Counted from the first letter of the stretch, positions 17,967 through 26,596 are shown. The stretch is DNA of 64,000 bases from Pseudomonadota bacterium (GCA_021323865.1 JAJPKF010000012.1:62001-126000); one strand, 5' to 3'. Notes: generated from the sequence alone by a model not told the origin. Made by a program: numbers and translations.

Positions 17967-18506
17967 GTCGGCCGAGGTGTCGATGTCGAGCGAGAGGCCG
18001 GGACGATAGAGGGTACTCATGCTTGCCGCGACCGCGCGCAGCCGCGCCAGATGGCGCGTGGCGCTTCCTCGGCCGAAGGCCGGCTGTATCAGGTTCGGCG
18101 GCCGCATGAGAAGCGCACCCGTCCCGCCATCTTTCGAGGGAGCGACAACTCCCGCGTTGCCGGGACGGAGCGACGTCAGCAAGGCCACGATGTCTGCCGG
18201 ACCGACGTAGGCAAGATCCGCCGGTAGAACCAGTAGCTCGTTGAATTGTTCGTGCAGTGCCCACTTGATGCCGAGCGCGATTGCCCGATTCAGATCGGTC
18301 CCGCCGTCGCGAATCGTGTCGACTCCGTCGATGTCGTGCGGCGATATCACCCGAAGGGCTGATACCTCTTGAGCTTCGTTGACCGCGAGCAGTACCCGGT
18401 CGAGGAGTGAGCGGCTCAACTCCTCTCGGCCTTCGGACGTGAGCCGTTCGGCCAGACGGCTCTTCGAGTCCCGACCCTTGTAGGGGATGACCACCGCCAG
18501 AGTCAA
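17835..18506 (-). CDS. cofC: 2-phospho-L-lactate (or phosphoenolpyruvate) guanylyltransferase, F420 synthesis
   Basis: 223 residues, nucleotidyltransferase fold. The start VVIPYKGRDSKSRLA matches the CofC/FbiD nucleotide loop; the metal-binding region LVLPADLAYV and the substrate loop PSKDGGTGALLM follow. It activates phospholactate or PEP with GTP for transfer to FO. It begins with a TTG overlapping the cofD stop. The fold should end near residue 188 (DIDTSADL); the remaining 35 residues are encoded opposite the end of fabD and are probably an unstructured tail gained by losing an earlier stop. Confidence 0.88.
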   Translation of the reverse strand: MTLAVVIPYKGRDSKSRLAERLTSEGREELSRSLLDRVLLAVNEAQEVSALRVISPHDIDGVDTIRDGGTDLNRAIALGIKWALHEQFNELLVLPADLAYVGPADIVALLTSLRPGNAGVVAPSKDGGTGALLMRPPNLIQPAFGRGSATRHLARLRAVAASMSTLYRPGLSLDIDTSADLAGLEGQLLDVVRSADRYRLRTGVDRGDEPTQDTAGTNLDEAV

Positions 18507-19432
18507 GACAGGCTTGCCTCGACCACGAATCTCGCGAGTCGCCGCTTTGACCTCGCGTCGGACATGATGGTGTTCGTGGCCCGGGCCTCGATTCCCATGA
18601 GGGCGGCGTCCGTCTGCGCCTGTGAATCCGAGGCATCGACGACCAAGAGATCCAGAAAGTCTTGGTACGCGATCCCCACACCGCAGGCCGAGGCCGGCAT
18701 TCCCACGGCCTTCATCAGCTGAGCCGCGGGGCCTGTGACCGCCTGAGAACCGACGATGGGTGACACGGCAATGATGGGCGCCGACGACTCCACGAGGGCA
18801 TCGCGCAGGCCGGGGACTGCGAGGATCGGACCGATGCTCACGACAGGATTGGAAGGGGCGACGATGATCCGGTCGGCACGAGCGATGGACTCGAAGACCT
18901 CTGTCGGGGCCCGCGCAGAGTCGATTCCGTCGAGACGCACCCCCGTAGGCTCAACCGTATATCCGAGGCGCACGAAGTAGTCCTGGAAGGGTATCCAGCC
19001 GTCGTGCGTCTCGATCGAGGACCGCACCGGGTCATTGGTCATGGGCAGTATCTGTGCGGAGACGTTGAGAAATCGACGCTGCCGATCGGCCGTCTCGCTG
19101 AGTGTCAACCCCTGCCGGAGCCAATGTGTGCGGGCAAGGTGTGTCGCGATGTCGCGATCCCCAAGCCGAAACCAGGCCTCATGACCGTACATTTTGAGCA
19201 TGTCCAGCGCTTGGAAGGTGTCGCCTTGGATCCCCCATCCTTGTCGGCGGTTCGCCAGGCCGGCAAGCGTATAGATGAGGGTATCTAGGTCCGGGCTCAC
19301 ATGCAATCCCAGTATGTCCACGTCGTCTGCTGTATTCACAATGATGGAAAGATTCGCATGGGGGAACTGCTGGTACAGCCCAAGTGCCAGCTTCGATCCT
19401 CCGATTCCGCCACAGAGCAAAACGAGGTTCAT
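18503..19432 (-). CDS. cofD: 2-phospho-L-lactate transferase (CofD/FbiA)
   Basis: 309 residues. It transfers the phospholactyl (or phosphoenolpyruvyl) group to FO, giving F420-0 or its dehydro form. Family features: N-terminal LLCGGIGGSKLALG, NTADD with FO/metal-binding residues, DLDTLIYTLAG, LGDRDIATHLART, and SNPVVSIGPIL. It overlaps the nitroreductase gene upstream (ATGA) and cofC downstream (TTGA), so the three are translationally coupled. Confidence 0.95.
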   Translation of the reverse strand: MNLVLLCGGIGGSKLALGLYQQFPHANLSIIVNTADDVDILGLHVSPDLDTLIYTLAGLANRRQGWGIQGDTFQALDMLKMYGHEAWFRLGDRDIATHLARTHWLRQGLTLSETADRQRRFLNVSAQILPMTNDPVRSSIETHDGWIPFQDYFVRLGYTVEPTGVRLDGIDSARAPTEVFESIARADRIIVAPSNPVVSIGPILAVPGLRDALVESSAPIIAVSPIVGSQAVTGPAAQLMKAVGMPASACGVGIAYQDFLDLLVVDASDSQAQTDAALMGIEARATNTIMSDARSKRRLARFVVEASLS

Positions 19433-20037
19433 CGTCGGCTGAGCACTGCTTCGACCGCCAACCGCTCCCGATGGGCCCCATCCCCTTGGGGATGACCAAT
19501 GAGCACCAGTGCCTGAGGATGCATGTCGCGCGGGAGTTCAAGTGTCCAGCGTACGATCTCTGGGCAGTACATGGGAGCAGCCATCCAACAGCAGCCGAGA
19601 CCTCGAGCCCAGGCGGCAAGGAACAGGGTCTGGAGCGCACAGCCCACTGATTGAACCGCCATGGTGCGTTCCAGATCGTCGTGGGACCGCCCGCCCGTGA
19701 TGGCGAGGCCCTGATCCACGGTCGAAATGACTATGGCACCCGGCGCGTCTCCGATCCGCTTCTCCGAGCGCCGGGCCCGGCGGTCCGATACCTCGGGATC
19801 CTCTCCCGAGGCTTCCATGTCCCTGCGCATCTCCTTCCCCATCGCTTCAGCCAGACGCCTTCGGGACTCCGGTCCCAGCATGGTGAATCGCCAGGGCTGG
19901 CTGTTGTGAGGACTCGGAGAATAAAGCGCAAGCTCGACAAGCTGCCGCACCACAGAGTCCGGAACAGGCGTCGTCGCAAATCGGCGAACGGATCTCCGCC
20001 CCCGAATTAGCTCCTCAAGCCGCGCGGCATGCTTCAC
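19429..20037 (-). CDS. FbiB C-terminal-type nitroreductase (F420 maturation)
   Basis: 202 residues, FMN-dependent nitroreductase fold: IRGRRSVRRF with FMN-phosphate arginines, SPSPHNSQPWRF, and GLGCCWMAAPMYCPE near the isoalloxazine. In mycobacteria this domain is fused to the F420-0 glutamate ligase as FbiB and reduces dehydro-F420-0; in other phyla it is a separate gene. Its overlap with cofD and closeness to cofC make dehydro-F420 reduction the best guess. A ligase-like gene lies 16.5 kb away at 36589. Confidence 0.85.
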   Translation of the reverse strand: MKHAARLEELIRGRRSVRRFATTPVPDSVVRQLVELALYSPSPHNSQPWRFTMLGPESRRRLAEAMGKEMRRDMEASGEDPEVSDRRARRSEKRIGDAPGAIVISTVDQGLAITGGRSHDDLERTMAVQSVGCALQTLFLAAWARGLGCCWMAAPMYCPEIVRWTLELPRDMHPQALVLIGHPQGDGAHRERLAVEAVLSRR

Positions 20038-20060
20038 TCCTCGTGCAGGCTTGCCCAGAG

Positions 20061-22379
20061 CTACGAGGCGGCCTCGGCCGCACCGGTCTCGGCAACGCCT
20101 TGCATTGCTCGCCAGACGCGCTCAGGCGTGAATGGCATGTCCAGATGGCGAATCCCAAGCGGAGAGAGGGCATCCATTACCGCGTTCGCGAGGGCCGGAG
20201 TGGAACCGATGCTCCCCGCCTCGCCGATCCCCTTCACCCCCAGCTCGTTTCTGGTCGAGGGGGTATGCGTATGGGTTACCTCGGGAATGACGGCTTCTCC
20301 AATGGTCGGCATGGCGTAATGGGCGAGGCTTCCGGTGATAAGTTGACCCTCGTCGTCGTAAACCACTTCCTCGAGGAGCGCCTGAGCCACACCTTGCAGG
20401 ACACCGCCGTGGATCTGCCCCTCGACAAGCTGAGGGCTCACAATGGTGCCGCAATCATCGACAGTGAGGAATCGGCGCACGGTAACCTGGCCCGTGTCCC
20501 GGTCGATCTCTACCGCCGCGACGTGTGTTCCAAAGGGGGCCGTCACATCCTCGGGGTCGAATGTCCCAGTCGCACGAAGGCCCGGCTCCATGCCTTCCGT
20601 CAAGTCTTGCCCCGACGTGGCCGCCTTGGCGATCGCCTTCACGGTCTCAAAACGGTTCGGCGCGCCCTTAACCTTCCAGGCGCCGCCGTTCAGCTCGAGA
20701 TCGACGGGGGCCGCCTCCAGCCGGTTCGCGGCAATCTCCCGCATTTTGTCTCGAATCTCGCAGGCCGCTCGGTAAAGGGCGGTGCCGCCGACTGACGTTC
20801 CTCGACTGCCCATCGTTCCCTGGCCGTACCCGAGAGCGGTGTCTCCATAGGTCACCCGAATCTGCTCCGGATCAATACCGCACACGTCGGCAACGATCTG
20901 CGAGAACGTCGTCTCCTGTCCCTGTCCATGGGGAGAGATGCCGGTGTAAACGGTGGCCGCTCCATCCGCCTCTACGGTCAGGGTCGCCGTCTCCCAGCCA
21001 AACCCGGTCACTTCCACATAGGAAGCGAGACCAACTCCAGAGATGCGCCCCTCCGCACGCGCCGCGTCCCTCAGAGCCAGCAGGTGCGCGTAGTCCACCC
21101 GGTCGATGGCAGCGTCGAGCGCAGCAGCATAGTTACCCGAATCGAACACCGGCCAGTCGGGCGTTTTGTAGGGGAAGTCGGCGGGTTTGACGAAGTTCTT
21201 GCGGCGTACGTCCGGAGGGGCGATGCGCAGCTCGGAGGCGAGGATGTCGATGGCGCGCTCGATGAAGAAGGCTGCCTCAGGACGGCCTGCTCCCCGGTAG
21301 GCGCCCAACGGTGTCTTGTTGGTATAGATGGTTCGCGCCTTCGTCCGCACATTCCTGATGTCGTAGCATCCCGTGATCATCCCGGCCGTGGTTTGGCCGA
21401 GCCAACCGGCGTCGTATGCCCCGGTGTCGGCGAGCAGATCCAGGCGTAAACCGAGAATGCGTCCATCCGAGGACGCCGCGAGCTGTATGTCGCCGATCTG
21501 CGAGCGACCGTGAACGGTGCCCAGAAAACACTCCGACCTCGACTCAACCCATTTGATTGGGCAGTTGAGTCGAATGGAGAAGAATGCCGCGAGCACATCC
21601 TCCGGGTACTTGCCGATTTTGCAACCGAATCCGCCGCCTACCTCGGGCGCGACCACCCGGACTTTGCTGTAAGGCAGATTCAGCGCCTCGCATAGTGCGT
21701 CGCGCACAAAATGGGCGCACTGCGTGGAGTTGTATACCAGCAAGTCGCCGGAAGCCGCATTGTATTGGGCGAGCACTCCCCGCGTCTCCATGGGAATTGG
21801 GGCCACACGCTGGTTCACGATTCGCTGGGAGATGATCACGTCGGCTTGTTGAAACGCCGAATCGACATCGCCGAAGCTGAACTGACGCTCCGTGCCGACG
21901 GGGAGCCCGTCGTCACTTGGCTTGGCTTCCGGGAAGTCCTCCCACTCCGGAGCCATCGACTCGATGTCCAGGAACGGTCGAAGCGGTTCATAGTCCACGT
22001 CGATCAGCTCCAGCACGTCCTCGGCGGCGTAGCGGTCCGTGGCAACGACCGCCGCTACTCCCTCGCCCGCAAAGCGAGCCACGTCAACCGCCAGTGGGGG
22101 ACGGGCTCCCCCGCCCTCCTCACCTCCGGGCTCCCGATCCTGCGCCTCTTCGACCTCCGCGACGGCTGCGAGATCCGAGAGGTCGCGGGCCGTTACGGCC
22201 GCGAGGACACGCGGGTCACGGCGCACTCGACTGAGGTCGATGCCACGAATCCGTGCATGGGCATGAGGACACCGGAGGACTCCCATGAATGCCGTGCCCG
22301 GGATCTGGATGTCATCTACGTACCGGGCAGATCCCGAAATGAGGCGTGGATCCTCACGGCGCCGAATCGTGGCGCCCAT
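20061..22379 (-). CDS. Molybdopterin-containing hydroxylase large subunit (form II CoxL-like / xanthine dehydrogenase family)
   Basis: 772 residues. It starts with the family signature RRREDPRLISGSARYVDDI and has both molybdopterin domains, GQGQE, and the base Glu in GVKGIGEAG. The active-site loop reads AYRGAGR, the form II type, not AYxCSFR of true aerobic CO dehydrogenase, so the substrate is unknown (an aldehyde, purine or other heterocycle is possible). No FAD or 2Fe-2S subunit is adjacent, which is unusual. Its stop lies 23 bases before the nitroreductase start, in one apparent operon with the F420 genes. Confidence 0.9.
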   Translation of the reverse strand: MGATIRRREDPRLISGSARYVDDIQIPGTAFMGVLRCPHAHARIRGIDLSRVRRDPRVLAAVTARDLSDLAAVAEVEEAQDREPGGEEGGGARPPLAVDVARFAGEGVAAVVATDRYAAEDVLELIDVDYEPLRPFLDIESMAPEWEDFPEAKPSDDGLPVGTERQFSFGDVDSAFQQADVIISQRIVNQRVAPIPMETRGVLAQYNAASGDLLVYNSTQCAHFVRDALCEALNLPYSKVRVVAPEVGGGFGCKIGKYPEDVLAAFFSIRLNCPIKWVESRSECFLGTVHGRSQIGDIQLAASSDGRILGLRLDLLADTGAYDAGWLGQTTAGMITGCYDIRNVRTKARTIYTNKTPLGAYRGAGRPEAAFFIERAIDILASELRIAPPDVRRKNFVKPADFPYKTPDWPVFDSGNYAAALDAAIDRVDYAHLLALRDAARAEGRISGVGLASYVEVTGFGWETATLTVEADGAATVYTGISPHGQGQETTFSQIVADVCGIDPEQIRVTYGDTALGYGQGTMGSRGTSVGGTALYRAACEIRDKMREIAANRLEAAPVDLELNGGAWKVKGAPNRFETVKAIAKAATSGQDLTEGMEPGLRATGTFDPEDVTAPFGTHVAAVEIDRDTGQVTVRRFLTVDDCGTIVSPQLVEGQIHGGVLQGVAQALLEEVVYDDEGQLITGSLAHYAMPTIGEAVIPEVTHTHTPSTRNELGVKGIGEAGSIGSTPALANAVMDALSPLGIRHLDMPFTPERVWRAMQGVAETGAAEAAS

Positions 22380-22588
22380 GAAGCTCGTACTCTGAATGTC
22401 GCCCCCCGTCTCCTCGAAGTATAGTGATGGGCTTGGGTCGCCCTTGATTCTCTCCTCTTTGGGCCGCAGGGGATTGCTTGCAGAGTCGATGCCGCCGGCC
22501 CCTTATCAACGGGTACGTGACTCACTGCCTCAACCCCGGATGAGCGCGTTTGATACGGCGCTATCTTGGCGTAGGAGAGGGGGAGCGC

Positions 22589-23149
22589 ATGCATACGCTT
22601 GTGGAAGCCGAAGCTCTGCAGTCTCGAATCGGCGATCTGGCCGGCGAGATCAACCAGGAGTTTGGCACCGTCGACTTGCTCTATCTCATCGTCGTGCTGC
22701 GTGGTGGCTGCTTTTTCGCCGTCGATCTCGCCAAGCGGCTGCGTATGCCCTGCCGCCTGGACTACATCCGGGTCACGTCTTATGCCGGCTCCCAGTCCAG
22801 TGGCGTGATGAGCTTGGTCAGCGACATCAAGACCGACATTCGGGGCAAGCCGGTCATCGTGGTTGAGGACATCGTCGATACGGGATTCACGATGAAATTC
22901 GTCCTGAGCTACCTGGCACTTCACGAGCCGGGGCAGGTTCGAGTGGCGGCGCTCCTCGACAAACCCAGCAGGAGGCGCTTTGACGTGCCGATCCACTACC
23001 GAGGCTTCGAGGTCCCCGACGTTTTCGTGGCCGGCTACGGACTGGACGGGCTCGACGACACGATGGCCAATCTGCCGCGCATCGTCGCCCTCGACGATGA
23101 CGCGGCTACTGCTACCCCCGCGGGACTCGCTTACTCGATGGGCGCCTGA
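22589..23149 (+). CDS. hpt: Hypoxanthine-guanine phosphoribosyltransferase
   Basis: 186 residues. It salvages hypoxanthine and guanine using PRPP. The PRPP loop VIVVEDIVDTGFTM and the flexible-loop region RVTSYAGSQSSG are present, as is the purine-binding DVFVAGYGLD near the end. The ATG at 22589 follows GGAGAGGGGGAG, a strong ribosome-binding site; the frame is open 13 codons further up. It is divergent from the hydroxylase operon and its 3' end overlaps the zinc-protein gene by 19 bases. Confidence 0.94.
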   Translation: MHTLVEAEALQSRIGDLAGEINQEFGTVDLLYLIVVLRGGCFFAVDLAKRLRMPCRLDYIRVTSYAGSQSSGVMSLVSDIKTDIRGKPVIVVEDIVDTGFTMKFVLSYLALHEPGQVRVAALLDKPSRRRFDVPIHYRGFEVPDVFVAGYGLDGLDDTMANLPRIVALDDDAATATPAGLAYSMGA

Positions 23150-23532
23150 GCGGTGCCCACTTCCGGAGCTCGTAAGCCGTAGTCCCGGGCCGCTTCGGGA
23201 TTGTCGGCGAAATAGCTCTCAATGATCTTCTTGTGATTCTGCCAGCGCCACTTTCCGTAGCACACCACGCACATCTCTCGCGCCTTGTGAGGCTTGACCT
23301 CGTGGCAAACGACGCACTCTCGTATCTTTGGTGCTCGAGGAATGACGCCTCGCAGCTCTCGTGCTCGCGCACGGCACCGTTCCTGTGACCGCTTGTAGCG
23401 ATCCGGGTATTTCTCGCGCCAGCGGCGGGCCGACCGAGCGTTCTGTTCCAGCTTTCGTTCCCGATGGGCAAGATAGTATTGCCGGTTGTACTCGCGTTGC
23501 TTGGCCCTGCGCTCTTCGGGGGTCATCGCCAT
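23131..23532 (-). CDS. Small basic zinc-ribbon protein, probable nucleic-acid binder
   Basis: 133 residues. The N-terminal 60 are a highly charged helix (MTPEERRAKQREYNRQYY, then many Arg and Lys), followed by a C-x2-C...C-x2-C knuckle (CVVCHEVKPH ... CVVCYGKW) and a C-terminal helix. HNH-type nucleases and phage transcription factors begin similarly, but no HNH catalytic His-Asn-His is seen. The ATG at 23532 is chosen for the AAGGAGGG 9 bases upstream. It has its own consensus promoter with a palindrome over the -10, suggesting regulated, perhaps self-repressed, expression. Confidence 0.65.
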   Translation of the reverse strand: MAMTPEERRAKQREYNRQYYLAHRERKLEQNARSARRWREKYPDRYKRSQERCRARARELRGVIPRAPKIRECVVCHEVKPHKAREMCVVCYGKWRWQNHKKIIESYFADNPEAARDYGLRAPEVGTAQAPIE

Positions 23533-23567
23533 GGCACGGTCCCTCCTTCCGGGAAGCACACACCCTT

Positions 23568-23587
23568 AACCCGTATGATACGGGGTT
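23568..23587. repeat. Inverted repeat over the -10 box, candidate operator
   Basis: CCGTAT, one base, ATACGG is a perfect 6+6 palindrome at 23571-23583. The symmetry extends outwards (AACCCGTAT / ATACGGGGTT) with one extra G. It covers the -10 box and likely start of transcription of the zinc-protein gene, where a bound repressor would block polymerase. No T-tract follows, so it does not look like a terminator. Confidence 0.5.
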
Positions 23588-23602
23588 TTGAAAAAATGTC
23601 AA
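23575..23602 (-). promoter_or_regulatory. Sigma-70-type promoter of the zinc-ribbon protein gene
   Basis: Read on the minus strand: perfect TTGACA (23602-23597), 16-base AT-rich spacer, TATCAT (23580-23575), then about 40 bases to the ATG at 23532. It is the best promoter match noticed in the window. Confidence 0.7.
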
Positions 23603-23675
23603 GTTTTGTACGTGACCAACACCCCTGTGTACGAAATGTGATGAATGCGAACACGAAACCGGACATCAGCCTCTG

Positions 23676-24317
23676 ATGGCCGGTCACGTCGCCGGGGTGG
23701 TGCTGGCTGCCGGGCTCTCGAGACGCTTTACCCACGGGAATAAGTTGCTCGCCCTCGTCGGCGGCGAGTTCGTGGTGCGCCGCACCGTCCTCGCATATTG
23801 TCAAGCGCTGGCGGAGACGATAGTGGTCGTCGGCTATCAGGCGGCTGAGGTCCGGTCTGCGCTGGGCAGGCTCGACATAACGGTGGTTGACGCGGCCGAC
23901 TACAAGTCAGGACAGAGTGCAAGTCTTCGATCGGGTGTCGCGGCCCTGGGACCGGAAGCTCGGGCGGCGGTTATCGGAGTGGGTGACCAGCCACTGCTCG
24001 ACCAAGCTACAATCACCCGCCTCGTGGAGACCTGGGAGGCTGCTCCGGATGTGTCCGCCGTCCCGTTCTATGCTGGAAGGCGCGGCAACCCGGTCGTTGT
24101 TCCGAGCCAGCTATTCGCCGAGTTACAGGCTGTGCAAGGGGATCGCGGCGGAAGACAGGTGGTGGACCGTCACGGGTTTACGAAGGTCGACATTACGCCG
24201 GCGTGGATCGGCCTCGACGTCGACAGACTCGAGGATCTGGACGTGCTGGGAGCGGGTTTGATGCTGGGAGCGGACGCCGTCGACTCCGGCCCGTCCGGAG
24301 GGCTCGCCCATGAGTGA
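23676..24317 (+). CDS. MocA/MobA-like nucleotidyltransferase
   Basis: 213 residues. The N-terminal VVLAAGLSRRF with a following lysine (NKLL) is the NTP-binding loop of MobA-like enzymes; GVGDQPLLDQATI carries the metal-binding Asp, and RRGNPVVV is typical of MocA, which adds CMP to molybdopterin for hydroxylases of the xanthine dehydrogenase/CoxL family. The CoxL-like gene 1.3 kb away fits that role. Other sugar or cofactor nucleotidyltransferase activities cannot be excluded. Its end overlaps the next gene by 8 bases. Confidence 0.82.
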   Translation: MAGHVAGVVLAAGLSRRFTHGNKLLALVGGEFVVRRTVLAYCQALAETIVVVGYQAAEVRSALGRLDITVVDAADYKSGQSASLRSGVAALGPEARAAVIGVGDQPLLDQATITRLVETWEAAPDVSAVPFYAGRRGNPVVVPSQLFAELQAVQGDRGGRQVVDRHGFTKVDITPAWIGLDVDRLEDLDVLGAGLMLGADAVDSGPSGGLAHE

Positions 24318-24903
24318 GGTCGATCCGACAAAAGGGTCTTCTCGCGAGGCCAGGGTAACCACAAGGACGGGAGATGACGGCTTCACCAGTCTCCTCGGCC
24401 CCCAGCGGGTGCCTAAGTACTCACCTCGACCGTCGGCCTTCGGAACGCTTGACGAGGCATCGTCGACGTTGGGCTTGGCCCGGGCGCTGTCGAAGGACCA
24501 AATGGTTCGAGACGTATGTCGAGAGATCCAACAAGGTCTGTACAAGCTGATGGCAGAGCTGGCCACTCCCGTTGAGGCGTATGAGCGGGTGCACTTCAAA
24601 ATGAGGTCTGCCGATGTTGAGCGCCTCGATCAGCTCGGCAGCGAGCTGAAGCGGCGGGTCCGCATTGGCACCGACTTCGTCATGCCGGGTGATTCTGCCG
24701 ATGGGGCAGCCCTCGATGTCGCACGAACCGTTGTCCGACGAGGCGAACGGCTCGTGGCCCGATTGGCGCACGACGGAGAGGTGGGCAACAAGTGCGTTCT
24801 GCAGTGGCTGAACCGGGTCTCGGATACCATATTCCTGCTGGCGCGCTATGCCGACGCCCAACAGACCGGACACCCTGAGTCCGGGGCAGAGGCGGAGAGC
24901 TAG
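24310..24903 (+). CDS. Cob(I)alamin adenosyltransferase, PduO type
   Basis: 197 residues, five-helix bundle. It makes adenosylcobalamin from cob(I)alamin and ATP. The ATP-binding N-terminus TRTGDDGFTSLLG, the RRGERLV motif and NRVSDTIFLLARY are diagnostic. Its product is the cofactor of the methylmalonyl-CoA mutase at 9668, so both belong to one pathway although separated. It overlaps the MocA-like gene upstream. Its TAG stop and the tsaD TAG stop share the same CTAG. Confidence 0.93.
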   Translation: MSEVDPTKGSSREARVTTRTGDDGFTSLLGPQRVPKYSPRPSAFGTLDEASSTLGLARALSKDQMVRDVCREIQQGLYKLMAELATPVEAYERVHFKMRSADVERLDQLGSELKRRVRIGTDFVMPGDSADGAALDVARTVVRRGERLVARLAHDGEVGNKCVLQWLNRVSDTIFLLARYADAQQTGHPESGAEAES

Positions 24904-25922
24904 GCGGAAGCCTCGCCGAGCTGGAGCGAGGGCTGCGGCTCTACATTCAGCGGTGCCTCGACGGGATTCCAGTATGCCGCGCCGGCGATCATGGCCCCAT
25001 TGTCGGAAGAGAGACCGGGCTCGGGCAGATGCAGCGGCACATTCAGCCGTTGGGTGGCAGCCTCTCTCAGCGCCGAGTTGTTGGCGACCCCTCCTACAAT
25101 CGCTGCGGAGCATGCTCCGGTCTCTTCGACGGCGGCAAGGAGCTTCGTGCAGAGGACGTCCACGACGCTCTGCTGAAACGCTTGGGCGATCAGCCGCTTG
25201 TGGCGACCATCCGGCTCAGCATCTCCGTTTGCTTCGCCTTCCCGGACCAGGCGGGCCACAGCCGTCTTCAGGCCGCTGAAGCTGAAGTCGTGAGTGCCCG
25301 GGAGCCAGGCGCGCGGGAGGGAAAGCCCCTCGGAGTCGGTAACCCGCGCGGCCTCCTCGATCGCGGGGCCACCCGGATATTCCATGCCGAGGAGCCGGGC
25401 AACCTTGTCGTACGCCTCGCCCGCTGCATCGTCTCGCGTTTGGCCTAGCCGGCGGTACTCGCCGGGCGCATCCACAAGGATGAGCTCGGTGTGTCCTCCT
25501 GATGCCACGAGCGCCACCAATGGGAGGTCCGGGGCGGGGCCGGCCGACGCCACGGACGATAACCAAACCGAGAGAACGTGAGCTTCAATGTGGTTTACGG
25601 CCAAGAGCTTGGCGCCGGTCGCCAACGCGGCTCCTTTGGCGAAGTTGATGCCGACCAGTAAAGAACCGGATAAGCCCGGTCCCACCGTCACGGCCACTGC
25701 ATCAACTTCCCGCCATGAGCTGCCTGCGTCCGCGAGTGCTTGGCGGATGACACCCGTTATGGTCATGACGTGCTGACGGCTGGCGATCTCGGGAACCACT
25801 CCTCCAAAGCGCCGGTGCACGGGTATCTGCGACGCGACAACGTTCGACCGGACCTGCCGGCCGTCGTCCACCACGCCGGCGGAGGTCTCGTCGCAGGAGG
25901 TTTCAATGCCGAGGATTCGCAT
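24900..25922 (-). CDS. tsaD: tRNA N6-adenosine threonylcarbamoyltransferase
   Basis: 340 residues, ASKHA fold. It transfers threonylcarbamoyl to A37 of ANN-reading tRNAs, with TsaB and TsaE. The N-terminus ILGIETSCDETSAGVV, the metal-binding NHIEAH, VALVASGGHTELI and GGVANNSALRE near the C-terminus are conserved. It ends the minus-strand run tsaE-tsaB-rimI-tsaD, so three parts of the t6A machinery lie together. Confidence 0.96.
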   Translation of the reverse strand: MRILGIETSCDETSAGVVDDGRQVRSNVVASQIPVHRRFGGVVPEIASRQHVMTITGVIRQALADAGSSWREVDAVAVTVGPGLSGSLLVGINFAKGAALATGAKLLAVNHIEAHVLSVWLSSVASAGPAPDLPLVALVASGGHTELILVDAPGEYRRLGQTRDDAAGEAYDKVARLLGMEYPGGPAIEEAARVTDSEGLSLPRAWLPGTHDFSFSGLKTAVARLVREGEANGDAEPDGRHKRLIAQAFQQSVVDVLCTKLLAAVEETGACSAAIVGGVANNSALREAATQRLNVPLHLPEPGLSSDNGAMIAGAAYWNPVEAPLNVEPQPSLQLGEASA

Positions 25923-25969
25923 GGAAAGCTAGCGGGAGAGAGCGTCCCGGTCTATCGGAATCAGTTTCG

Positions 25970-26596
25970 TCATCTGGGCTCGGCCAGAGCGACCGCGGGC
26001 TCACTTGATGCGAGTCGGGTCGACAGCGTTTGGCGCAGCTCGTCGAATCGAGTTCTGTAGGCAGCCAAAGTGATGTCGTCGGTGGTCATGATGAGCGCGT
26101 CCTCATTGTTGTCGCTGTAGTACCGTTTTCGAATGCCCGCATTGCGAAAGCTGTACTTCCGGTAGAGATTCTGAGCCGTCTCGTTGGAAACGCGGACCTC
26201 CAACGTCATCCACCGGATGCCCAGCTCATAGGCAATCTCTATCAGCCTGACCAGTAACAGCTCTCCCAGCCCCCGCCCACGATCACGCCGCCGGACGGCG
26301 ATCGTGGTCACATGCGCCTCATCGGCGACAATCCACATTCCCGCATAGCCGACGATGTTGGCGGCCGTCTCCGGCGCTCGCGGCTTTGCCCATGGAAGCC
26401 AGCCGCGCCGGTGGTCCCGGGGCGCGCCGTCGTCGGCGGAGCCCGAGGACGATTCCTCCCGCAACACGACGTACCGAGCATGCCGGTTGTTGCTGATCTC
26501 GCGACGATACGCGCTTGCGGGCCACGGCAGCGGGTAACTCTCGCGATCGACCTCCAGCACGCCGGGGATATCGGCCACTTCCATCGGTTGGAGCAC
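25970..26596 (-). CDS. rimI: Ribosomal protein S18-alanine N-acetyltransferase
   Basis: 208 residues, GNAT fold. Acetyl-CoA binding is shown by VTTIAVRRRDRGRGLGELLL, and the C-terminal EVRVSNETAQNLYRKYSF is the RimI/GNAT signature. An insert of about 30 residues (rich in Ser, Asp, Pro and Arg) interrupts the usual N-terminal half. RimI acetylates the N-terminus of S18, and in the t6A gene cluster it is the usual neighbour of tsaB. The start is a GTG, 5 bases after the tsaB stop. Confidence 0.88.
   Translation of the reverse strand: MLQPMEVADIPGVLEVDRESYPLPWPASAYRREISNNRHARYVVLREESSSGSADDGAPRDHRRGWLPWAKPRAPETAANIVGYAGMWIVADEAHVTTIAVRRRDRGRGLGELLLVRLIEIAYELGIRWMTLEVRVSNETAQNLYRKYSFRNAGIRKRYYSDNNEDALIMTTDDITLAAYRTRFDELRQTLSTRLASSEPAVALAEPR

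Noticed and set aside
20061-22379. True aerobic CO dehydrogenase (CoxL form I)
   Set aside because: The active-site loop is AYRGAGR, not AYxCSFR, and coxM/coxS are not adjacent.
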